A stretch of DNA of 64,000 nt from Euryodendron excelsum (lineage: Eukaryota > Streptophyta > Magnoliopsida > Ericales > Pentaphylacaceae): NCBI GenBank assembly GCA_033060915.1, contig CM065392.1, positions 16,809,001-16,873,000 of the forward strand, in the 5' to 3' direction. Below, one piece after another: positions 12,157 to 21,765 of the stretch. The notes under the pieces are model-generated. The model searched no databases. It was not told where the DNA came from and worked only from the letters and a program-made list of their open reading frames with translations. The first letter of the stretch is position 1. Each line of letters opens with the position of its first letter. The translations under genes were made by a program, and so were the position numbers.

Positions 12157-13079
12157 TGTTACTTTCATGCTTTGATTTTGATGATAACAAAATATTATGT
12201 TAAGGATCTAATGACTCTACTTAATGTATGTCGCGCCCAGATTTTTTGCACTCGAGAAATACTCACACAAGCGGGAAAAATGCTGTACTCTCTCGTTAGA
12301 ACTCACCATCCTAGAAGAATGAGTGCGACTAGGTTTGAATTTAAAATGGAATTGAATAAAGGGCTTTTGAAAAATATTCGGAGTCGCCACCTAACTTGAT
12401 TAAGGTGAGTTAGGTCACCTAAAAACTAAGCATAGTCCGAAAACTATACTTAGGGTTTTTGAAAAAACGATTTGAAAAACATCCTCAAGAGAAGGTTTTT
12501 AAGAAAACAGGTTGTTTGACAACCTTTGGAAAACATTTAGCCCTTTTTGAAAAATAACTCCGTTTGGTCTTTGAAAATAGTGATTCTAGGTTCGGAGGTT
12601 GGTTACGTGTAGGGAAGACGCACTAAGCTATCACCCTACCCCGCCCTTTCGGTACCTACATGTCAATCTACCCTATATTCACCTGTGAGAGTCTTTAACT
12701 AACTCGTGTTCAATCCTATTTCACTTTAGAAAAACAATGTTTGAAAAATATGATGCATGATATGCAAGTGCAATAGAAAAGAATTGAAAAATAGATTTGA
12801 AAAGAGATTAATTTGAAATTGATTTGATTTGAAAATAGATTTGAAGAGATGGAATTGAAATTGGAAAGTTTGAAAATTGAAAGTAGAAATTTGAAAATAG
12901 AAATTTTGAAATTGGAATTTTGAAAATAGATTGGAATTTGAGATTTGGAAAGATTTTGAAAACCACACCCATGAGGGTGGAATTGAAGGTTTGAAAAATA
13001 TTGTGACCGCACCTATGAAGGTTGCCTACGTATCCCTTTGGGGGAATCAGGTCAGTCGTAGTTCGGACTGGAGTCCGAT

Positions 13080-14520
13080 TGAAAATAGAAGGTTGGATTG
13101 AAAAAGGAAATTGAATTGGAAATTGAATTTGATTTGAAATTAGAAAAGAAGATTTGAAATTGGAATTGAGAGGATTGGACTTGCTTTGGAAAGATTGATT
13201 TTGGAAAGACTTGGTTTTGGGAAGAAGGAGGTTTAAGAAACTTAGACGTGAGATTAAGAAAGATTGGATTGGAATGTTGGATTTAGAAAGATCTTGAAAG
13301 ATTGGGAAACTTGGAATTTAGGAAAAATCTAGATTAGGAAAGTTTCGAATTAAGAAAGTGTCATTTTTGGAAAGTTTTATTTTTGGAAAGTTTTGGAATT
13401 AGGAAAGGTTAGAATTAGGAAAGTTTTGAATTAAGAAAGTTTTGAATTTTGGAATGTTTGAAAAAGGGAAGTTTTGAATTTGGAAAGTTCCGAGTTGTGA
13501 ATTAGGAAAGTTTTGGTTTAGGAAAGTTTCAACTTAGGAAAGTTTTGAATTAGGAAAGTTTTCAAATTAGGAGAGTTTCGAAATTAAGAAAGTTCTGAAA
13601 AAGGGAAGTTTCAATTTTGGAAAGTTTTGAAAACGAGGAAGTTTTGAAAATCAGAAAGTTTTGTTTTAGGAAAGGTTTGAAAAAGGAAAGTCTTCAGTTT
13701 AAGAAATGTTTGAATTTAGAAAAGTCTTAGATTTGGAAAGATTTGAAGTTTAAGAAAGTTTAAGAATTTACAAAGATTTGAAATTTAGAAAGTTTAAGAT
13801 TTAGAAAGTCTTAGAGTTTTAGAAAATCTTGAGATTAGGAAAGGGTTGAATTAGGAAAGATTTGAAAGTTGAGTTTTAAAACTTAGGAAAGATTTTATGT
13901 TCAAATTTTGGAAACTTAAGATTTAGGAAAGTGGAGGATTAGAAAGGATTTGAATTAGGAAAGAGTTGGATTGGGAAGGGATTGGATTTTGTTTCTAAAA
14001 GAAAAGATTTGATTTTGTTTCCAAAAACAGAGGACGGAATCTAGTTTCTTAAACGGGGAGATTTGATTCGGTTTCCTAAAGGGAAGATAGGATTTAGCAA
14101 AGATTTGAAAAAAGGAGATTCTAGAAACCCTAGATTTGGAAAATTATAGTTTTGAAGTAGAAAATAGGTTTTGAAAACGTGTAGAGTTTGGATGTGAAAA
14201 CAAAAGGTTTTGGAAACCTAGGTTTGGGCAAAGTTTGGAAAATCACGTTTTTGGAAAGAAAATTAGGGTTTTCTAATTGTGGGCTCTAGGGCTTGACTTG
14301 GGCTCTAAGGAAAGAGTTCTTGGAAAACGCGTTTTTGGAAACGAAGGTTTTCTAGAAGGGAATCCTAGGGAGGAGTTTTTGGAAAGTGTGTTTTTGGAAA
14401 CATAGATTTTGGAAGGAAATCCTATAGAGGAAATTTCTAGAAGGAAGATTTTGGAAAGAGAGTATTTTAGAAAGGTTTTTGAAGAGAGTTTTTAGGAAGG
14501 GATTTTAAAGAAAAAGAGTT
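13080..14520. repeat. Degenerate short-period array in the LTR (purine-rich on +)
   Basis: Variants of 'ttaggaaagttttgaa' repeat every roughly 17-25 bp for more than 1 kb. The equivalent arrays lie at 8690-9900, 9937-10520, 27780-28420, 39170-40300, 44700-45980, 55900-57500 and 59380-60520. Open frames rich in Phe, Lys and Asn in these stretches are by-products of the repeats. Confidence 0.85.
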
Positions 14521-15417
14521 TTGGAAAGGATAAAAACATCTCACTTTCCTAAAGCGATCCTAGCCATAAGAGGGCTAGAACCACTTTAAGAAAGTGATTT
14601 TGAAAACAAGGTTTGAAAATATAGACCAAAAGGTCACCTTTTATATAACACTTTCCTAAAGTAACCCCAGCCATGGAAAGGCTAGAATCACTCTAGAATT
14701 GTGATTTTGAAAACAAGTTTTCGAAAAAGAGATTTTGATGCAATTTTGAAAACAAGTTTGAAAACGTTTTGAAAACAACTTTGAAAACGAATTTTGGAAG
14801 ATGCAAGACTATGATATGCACAATGCAATTTGGGGTCGTGAACATACAAGGTTAAGGCTTCACCACATAATCAAGGGGGCCGGACCCATGTGGTCTTTGG
14901 TTAGACTAGAAGAAAGCCCCTGACACGGTGACTCTCCAATAGTCTAATCCTACACATGGACCGGGAGTCCCCTTGTTTCAAGCATGCAAAGAAAGGGGGG
15001 GAAAGAGATGGGGGATTAAAATAGAGAAAACCCAAGTGGGTTGGAGAGAGAAGAGAGAGGGGGGAAGTGCAGAAAATTAAAGAGAAAGCCTACCTTGTTT
15101 CTTGTTTATTTTGCGCGCCGTGCAGTCTTCTGTCTTCGCTCTTCGGTCTTTGTCTTGATCTTCACCTTCAGTCTTCAAGAATTGTCTTCAAGCTTTGGAT
15201 GGCAGCTCTTCAAGTCTTCAAAGAGTGGTTGAAGGCTAGTGTATGAGTGTATGGGGGAGTGTATGAGTGTATAGGAGGCTAGGGTTTGTGTATAGTGGCT
15301 AGGGTTTGGGAAAACCTAAGGAGGCTAGGGTTTTGGAGGTGCTCGAGCTCTGTATATTGAAATATAGGATTTTTAGATTAAGTTTGCAGACCCTTTTCAT
15401 GTTGAACGAGGCTTTGT

Positions 15418-15425
15418 ATTTATAG
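15418..15425 (-). promoter_or_regulatory. LTR TATA box (TATAAATA)
   Basis: On the - strand CTATAAATACAAAG sits at the same place as the TATA box in the other LTRs, with the TGGCGCCA-rich stretch just upstream (15440-15503 on the + strand). This supports the LTR orientation. Confidence 0.75.
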
Positions 15426-15749
15426 AGGGAAGACAAACCTGGCGCCTGTTGTAGTGGCGCCAGGCCAAATTATACACTGGCACCACTAGGAGTGGCGCCA
15501 GCCATTTAGGAAATAATTAAGATCGGCAAGCAACGTATCTTTGACTAGATTTGGGCGCCTGTGCTAGTGACTACCATGCAATCTTTAGCCTAGCTTCACT
15601 AGGAGTGACTCCGGAAAGTCCGGGAATGATTTGAAGGAGCCGGGAGTGACCCGGAAGGCCGGAAAGAAGCAGGAACACTTAAAATAGTGTCCTGGAGGTA
15701 TTTGACTTGAAAAATGAAGATAAGGTGGGTCGGAAAGGTTGACCGGGCC

Positions 15750-16400
15750 TTTAGGGGCAAAACGGTCAATCGGACCGGAAAACTGCCGGGGCGAACTCGG
15801 ATTGTCCCGGGAAAAGACTTGGGATCTGGAAACATTATTTAGAATGTTCCCAGAGGTTGCCGGTTTGATTCCCAAGGCCGGCGTGGTCGGAAATGGAGAC
15901 CGGCCCACCAGGGGCAAAACGGTCATTTTGTATCGGGTTTGCCAGAACTGACTCGGAATGATCCGGAAAGGTAAAGGAAGGTTGAGAACACTATAAAACG
16001 TATTCTCGGGACATTACCGGTTTGATACCCAGAGTCGGTGTGGTCGAAGAAGGAGACCGGCCCTCCAGGGGCAAAACGGTCATTTTGTACCGGGTTGGCC
16101 GGAATTGACTCGGAATGGTCCGGAAAGGTAAAGGAAGGTTGAGAATACTATAAAAAGTATTCTCGGGACATTACCGGTTTAATACTCAAAGCCGGTATGG
16201 TCGAAGAAGGAGACCGACCCTCTAGGGGCAAAACGGTCATTTTGTACCGGGTTGGCCGGAACTGACTCGGAATGGTCCGGAAAGGTAAAGGAAGGTTGAG
16301 AATACTATAAAAAGTATTCTCAGGAGGTTACCAGTTTGATACCCAGAGCCGGTGTGGTTCCCGGGGCATTCGGATGCTTAGGGGCAAAATGGTCATCTTG
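15750..16400 (-). repeat. Four ~157-bp tandem units in the LTR
   Basis: 'ggggcaaaacggtcat' recurs at 15911, 16068, 16225 and 16381, so the period is 156-157 bp. Each unit includes a GAATGGTCCGGAAAGG-like block and a dyad such as GAGAATACT-6 nt-AGTATTCTC (16141-16164 and 16298-16321). Similar units are at 29600-29850, 37540-37930, 47200-47450, 52900-53330 and 54240-54740. Confidence 0.92.
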
Positions 16401-16489
16401 ACCGAAAAGTCTCGGAAAAGGTCCTAAGCGTAATCTGGTCATTTTTCATCGAAGTGAGCTAACAGACACTGGTTTTGACCTGGGTTTTG

Positions 16490-17010
16490 AGTGTTTCCGC
16501 CACTCTCACGGTGTGAGTATGTTCGCTACTCTAACGGTTGAGTATTTTCGCTACTCTAACGGGGTTGAGTAATTCCGCTACTCGGACGGTTCTGTGAGTA
16601 TTTCCGCTACTCTAACGGTTTTGTGAGTATTTTCACTACTCTAACGGTTTTGTGAGTAGTTTTGCTACTCGGACCGTCTCGAGGAATAAACTGTCTCGAG
16701 AGTGGGACTGGAAGGGGTCTTACCGTCTCCGAAGAGACGTGCCTGGATTCGAGCCGTCTTGAGGAATAAACTGTCTCGAGAGTGGGGTTAGAAAGGGGTC
16801 TTACCGTCTCCAAAGAGACGTGCCTGGATGGGAACCGTCTCGAGGAATAAACTGTCTCGAGAGAGGGATTGGAAAGGGGTCTTATCGTCTCCGAAGAGAC
16901 GTGCCTAAGTTTTGAGTGTTTCCGCCACTCTAACGGTTTTGTGAGTATTTCCACTACTCTAACGGTTTTGTGAGTATTTCCGCTAATCTAACGGTTTTGT
17001 GAGTAGTTTT
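16490..17010 (-). repeat. ~30-bp minisatellite and three 81-bp units in the LTR
   Basis: 16490-16670 and 16915-17010 repeat 'gtgagtatttccgctactct' about every 30 bp. Between them, an 81-bp unit repeats with 'taccgtctcc' variants starting at 16721, 16802 and 16883. The 81-bp unit contains two CTCGAG-type sites and the 'gagacgtgcct' block. Confidence 0.9.
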
Positions 17011-17828
17011 GCTACTCAGACCGTCTCGAGGAATAAACTGTCTAGAGAGAGGGCTTGGAATTGGAAAGGAAAGGTCAATGCCCCCTAAGGGCATTTTGGT
17101 CATTTTGCCTCTATTTGGGCCTGACAGGCCCGCGAAGCGATGGAAAGGAGGAATTTGGGCCTAGAGAATTGGTTTCGATTGGAATATGCCCAAAATGACT
17201 TGAAAACAAGTCTGGACGGAGTGTAGACTGCCGAGCGGTCAAAAATGGGGTGCTTACATTGTACATATCATATTATGCTTGAATCTCAGTTAAGATTATG
17301 ACTTGAAACTTAATACATTGGCGATATTGAAGATATTGTGCATTAAAAGCTTATCAAGCACGTTGAAGGTTGTTGAGCCATGATGATTGATTAATGAAGA
17401 ACATTACAATGAGATTATATTCATAATGAGATTGAAGGTGTTCAAAGATAATGAAGATCTACTAAAGATCTGCACAAGACATTGAGGAACTACTTGAGGA
17501 TTTTGAAGATGTCTTGGAATGATGGAAGCTATGTTGATTGAAGAACTCTTCAAGTGATTAAAATGAATTAATTCCATCTTGAAGAAATTGAAGGTATTCT
17601 TAGAAATCAACATGCTTTGGAGAAGTCATTTCAAGCTTTGAAACACTTATTTGAATGATTCTTGAAGAGCTTAAAGACTTAGAAAAAGATTGAAGAAGAC
17701 TAGTAAAAGTTGAAGTCTCTGGATAAAAAGAGTCGACCCATCCATTCCAGGGGTTGACACATTAAGACAGTGGTAGACTGGAGTCTGAAGAGAAAAAAAG
17801 TTTACCCATTTATTCCAAGAGTCGACAT

Positions 17829-18324
17829 TAGGGCTGGCAAAGTGAACCCATAACCATCAACCCGCCCAACTCTATCCATGTTAAATAGGTAACGGTCCAA
17901 TTAGTATGATAAATGGGCTATTATTAGGCTAGTTATAAATTACCTATCTATAAATGGGTTTTAATGGGTTGACCTACAGGACCCATTATACACCCAATTA
18001 AAACAAACCTAAACAAACTTATTAGTCAACCTAAACCCCCAAGCTAATTTAAAAGTGAAACTTTTGGTTTTAGGATTCCATCAGATTTCCTATCTCTTCC
18101 CTTCCTGGCGTTCAAGCTTCTCTTTCCGATCCAGGCTCTCTCTCTACATAAATACATACATATATATAATCATAAGATCTGCGATTTATATGTATTTATA
18201 TGGGTGCGTGCATGTTCCTCTGTGGCTGATGAAAATGTGTGTGGTTGATGCATGTCTCTCACATGCATTTGGGAAGTGCATGTGTGTTGTATTGTAATAT
18301 TACCTGCAAAATGGGTTATATTTT

Positions 18325-18393
<69 letters not shown>

Positions 18394-18958
18394 TCTTTAA
18401 TTAATTTTGTGCGACACTTCCATACTTCACCGAGTAAGCAAGTTGTGAGCACCTTTTGTTAGCTAACGTGTTAGCATCGGACTTTGGGACCGTTTGATAC
18501 ACACCAGCCAGCATGCATGTGATAGCTATGCAATTAAATATATAGACAAATGCATATACATACATTCAAGACTGTATAATCTTTCTATCTTTCAAATAAA
18601 TTAAACTACCAAACACTTGTTAGGTTTTGCACTTGCAAAACTGAGAAAGCTATTGTCGAGAAATATATTTTTTTTTCTAAGAGCATTAAGGTTCTTAGTG
18701 CTTTTGTCTCCCATGAATACTAATAGAAAACAAAAAATTAGTCTAAATTATGTATATATATATAAATTATAATAAATTACATAAATTTTAGCAATATAAA
18801 TGGGTCACATTTGGGTTCATGGGTTTATATTGACCCATTAGTTACCCGCCCAAATTGAAACCGCTTGTTAATTGGGCGAGTTTGGGTTGAACCCATTTAA
18901 GTTCAAACCCGTTTAAGCCCATCCAAATCCATCCAAACCCACCCATTTGCCCCCCCTA
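17829..18958. mobile_element. Non-autonomous hAT-like DNA transposon
   Basis: A 1,130-bp insert with terminal inverted repeats TAGGGCTGGCAAA (17829-17841) and, at the right end read in reverse, TAGGGGGGGCAAA. The flanks are GTCGACAT (17821-17828) and GTTGACAC (18959-18966), an 8-bp duplication with two transition differences. The left arm of the inverted repeat keeps the empty site GTGTTGAC (6428-6435). Subterminal regions are dense in 'aacccgccc' and 'gggttgacc' type repeats, typical of hAT ends. There is no transposase. A (TA)n(GA)n microsatellite lies inside. Confidence 0.85.
18326..18390. repeat. (TA)n(GA)n compound microsatellite
   Basis: About nine TA units followed by more than 20 GA units, within the hAT-like element. 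Confidence 0.95.
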
Positions 18959-19555
18959 GTTGACACATTGGTCCAAATTACAAAGTCTTGAAAAAGGTCC
19001 AAAAAGGGTTAACACCTTTATTTTCAGGAGTTAACACATTTGGACAGAGCCTTAATGAAGTTTGGTGAACGTAAAAAAGAGTCGACACCTATTTTCCAGG
19101 GGTTGACACATTTAGGCAGAATGGTGAGAAAGCTAGCGTCAGAACAAAAGGGGTTGACTCATTTAGCTCAGGGATCGACACATTAAGCCCAACAGCTATA
19201 TATTTCAATGTTTTGTCAAGCTGAAAATGCATTAAATGCTCTCTCAACCACCATTAATGGCTAGAATCAATACAAAGATATAAATACAAGATCTCTACAG
19301 CATTTATACACAAGAATACAAGATTATAAGTGCTGAATCAAATATCAAGGCTGTAAATTTCTGAGCCCTGACTGGAATATTCCTTTTGATGAGTAACGCT
19401 TGGACAAAATCACTTGGGTCTTGAGTGTTTGGGAAGAACTCTTGTAAAACTGAGTTTGGGACTTAAGCAACTAGCATCTACTATGTAAAGGGATCTTTAC
19501 ATAGTGGATGAGACTTTCAAGGCACTTTAGGGCTCGATCTATAAGTGCTTTTACC

Positions 19556-19908
19556 GAGTTCCAGGTGGTGGATTTATGGCGCCGGTCTGAGGGATTTGTA
19601 TCCCAGGCTGAGTTTACTACCATGAGAGATAAGAAAGATTGGTATCAGACCGAGAGAGATCAGTTTTAGATGGAGAGGGACCAGTACCAGGCTAAGGTAG
19701 CCACTTTGACCACACGGTTGGCTCAGATGGGAGGTGGCGGGGTATATTATCTTCTTTTTTTTTTTTATTCTTGCTTTGTTAAGTTACCTATCTGCCTTGT
19801 TGATTCAAGTTCTTCCTTTTGTAGGATGCCGATGCTTCCAGTAGTCAACCACCTCCTCCTGAGCTGGGCTTTAAAGTTTACGATCCATATATTGACTTTG
19901 GCCTTTGA
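19556..19908 (+). pseudogene. 3' end of a split, coiled-coil-like reading frame
   Basis: An open frame from 19556 to 19741 encodes a charged, heptad-like stretch (MRDKKDWYQTERDQF, then MERDQYQAKVATLTTRLAQM). It ends GGTGGCGGG followed by GTATAT. After an 83-nt T-rich stretch ending TTTGTAG at 19824, the frame continues in phase as DADASSSQPPPPELGFKVYD and stops at 19906-19908. Only one in-frame stop (TAG, 19667-19669) breaks it. The splice sites are inferred from consensus. Function is not recognised. It lies on the strand opposite to the decayed gypsy elements next to it, where Tat-lineage elements are known to carry an antisense extra ORF, so that is one possible source; a captured host gene is the other. 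Confidence 0.6.
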
Positions 19909-20361
19909 TGGGTGCCCTTCATCCCTAGCTTTTATTCCATACCATGTCTTGGATATACATTAAAGTTTGGTTTTTTTGTCAGGCATTTTATTTTTAATCT
20001 TTGAACAAGATGGATATTTATGATTTAGACAACAAGATGTATATATAGATGCATGAACAGAGGTAGATGTTAGGATTATCATGATGTTGATGATGCATGT
20101 CTATTACAGGTTTAGATATGATATTGAATTGCATTGGTGACTTCTGTTTCTACAGGGAGTTATGCTTTATGTATACAAAACTCATACCAAAATTTTTATA
20201 AAAATGGGAGCACATTTTAGGGATGTACTAGTTAACATATGATAGTATGGACAGGTTGCAAACAAACATGCTCGAGATGCTGTCAAGCTCTACATCTTTG
20301 AAATGGCAACTCCTTATTTTTTTAGGGGTTTTGCCCATCTTTTGGCTTAGCCTTACCTTAA

Positions 20362-21296
20362 TTGGAAAACGATAACATTTTGCACCTTTCTCATCCTTTT
20401 GGTCGACTCCAATTTCCTACTTGGGTTGGTGTCTGGGATTATTTGGCTTGCACTCTCAATTCTTAGGGCTTAGGCAGTGACTTACCTGAACTTTGGCAGA
20501 ACGATGAGTGGCCAATCTTTCAATCTGAGAAGGCTTTGCTTTAAGACCGTAATGTAGGTTGAGTTATGGGGTTTTGAAAATCAAATGTAATATGCATGCT
20601 TAAACTTAATGTCATTTCTAGTAGGGTTTAGATCTATACCATCTTTAGCAGGTTTCAAGATTCTGTCCCCTAGTATCCTTCTTCAGCCTTGGCAATGCGT
20701 TTGGCTCATATAAACCAAGTAATCTCGTTTCAATTAGAGAGGACCTTACTAGAGTTGTAATGTGGGCCATGGTTTTAGGTTTTTGCAAGAAAGGTAAAGG
20801 CTCGAACCTATTACTTCTACTACGTTTCCTTATTGAATAGGATCACCTTTAGTAGTTTTGATTAATTAGCACTCGCCTTTCCTCTTTACCTTGGTGTTTT
20901 TGCTTTTGTGTCTCACCATAGCTGGCATTTTTTTTTATGCGGATACTTTCACAGTTCCTTTTACTTGGATATATTCTATCTTAGTGCTCTATTTTGACCA
21001 ATTGTGGGCCGTGATCACTAAGTTAAGGCTTCTTTGAGAAGGAACATAACTAGCTCAAGTGGGTTTAACAAGGGTTATTTTTGACTGTATGAGAAATGAA
21101 ATGAGGGTCTCTCTTTGTTTTGAACTAGATTGCTTAATCCCTAGAGCCTTTATGTCGCTTTGGCTTACTATTTCAAGTGAAGGAGAAAGGACATTCTTTG
21201 CCGAGTTTTTTGCTATCTGCTTACCCTAGTTTAAGGGATTGGTTTTGGATCGGTGTTAATAAGAAATCTTTTACTTTTCACATGACACTAGTGGGC
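20362..21296 (+). pseudogene. Decayed coding relics antisense to the gypsy elements
   Basis: 20362-20559 reads for 66 codons with two stops and contains the protein-like stretches WVGVWDYLACTLNS and LPELWQNDEWPIFQSEKAL. 21192-21296 reads 35 codons, including LRDWFWIGVNKKSFTF. The sequence between is T-rich and intron-like. I do not recognise the family. It is on the + strand, opposite to the gag relic at 21766-23275. Segments at 20740-21090 resemble 25090-25450, next to the pol end of element M, so they belong to the same repeat family. Confidence 0.5.
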
Positions 21297-21308
21297 TGAG
21301 CAAAGGGA

Positions 21309-21331
21309 ATATATATATATATATATATATT
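21309..21331. repeat. (AT)n microsatellite
   Basis: About eleven uninterrupted AT dinucleotides. Confidence 0.95.
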
Positions 21332-21765
21332 TCAGGGAGATTTCAAAGATGGCTCCTCTTTATTTTGATAGTCCGGCTACCCATCGCTTTGCTTTGGTGT
21401 CTTGTAAGTGCTGCTTTTTCGGTGGTCTCCTCACTCACTCTCATCTTCCTTCTTTTAAAAAATTTGGCCATTCCGCGAGTGGTTAACTTATGCTATCAAA
21501 CTCTTCAAGTCAAGTCCTCCACAATATAAAGCGCATCCCCCTTTTTGTTTTAAAAACACTCACCATTCATAAAAGTCTGAGATAACAACTTTTGAACGAA
21601 AAAACTATCGCTCTATTACTTCAAATTTGACATTTTCCTTTATACTGCATGAGATTTTTATTGAAATGAAAATGTAAACATGAATTTAGAGACAAAAAAT
21701 AAAAAGGATAGAAATAAAGTGGGTGGGAACACCTCTCCCTTGTACGCTTTTTAGGGGTAACCCTC

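Larger units (their letters stand above)
12229..17258 (-). mobile_element. Complete LARD-family solo LTR, 5,030 bp
   Basis: It has TG...CA ends: the + strand reads tgtcgcgcccag... to ...ggggtgcttaca. The flanks are ATGTA (12224-12228) and TTGTA (17259-17263), a 5-bp target duplication with one mismatch, and the left arm of the inverted repeat shows the empty site (about 6996-7006). On the - strand the order is: 81-bp units, ~157-bp units, a TGGCGCCA-rich stretch, a TATA box, a C-rich leader, a pyrimidine-rich degenerate array, a hairpin block and the terminus. It has no PBS, PPT or internal DNA, as expected for a solo LTR formed by LTR-LTR recombination. Confidence 0.93.
5518..19545. repeat. 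Giant imperfect inverted repeat
   Basis: The left arm (about 5720-9405) reappears in reverse complement in the right arm (about 9937-19545). Each arm holds the same series: LARD-type LTR piece, SIRE internal end, PPT, SIRE LTR. A spacer of about 530 bp (9406-9936) separates them. The arms even share the same junction between SIRE internal DNA and LTR (7982/7983 and 11222/11223). The right arm is lengthened by two later insertions (12229-17258 and 17829-18958). Without them the arms are of similar length, about 3.4-3.7 kb. Confidence 0.88.
12157..19545 (+). mobile_element. SIRE-like LTR, right arm, split by two insertions
   Basis: LTR segments are 12157-12228, 17259-17828 and 18959-19545. Joined, they match the left-arm LTR in reverse complement. 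The last 200 bp or so of the LTR (5518-5720 in the left arm) is missing on this side. The first interruption is a solo LTR and the second a hAT-like element. The left arm gives the empty-site sequence for both. Confidence 0.8.

Noticed and set aside
16490..16670. Regular ~30-bp repeats as a CRISPR array
   Set aside because: Units are contiguous, diverged minisatellite copies without unique spacers, inside a plant LTR.
12229..17258. Reading the LTR as a + strand LTR that starts TGTCGCGCCC
   Set aside because: Both ends look like TG...CA, but the PBS follows ...GCGACA, the PPT precedes TGTAAGCACC, and the TATA box lies on the strand that starts TGTAAGC. The true orientation is therefore the opposite.
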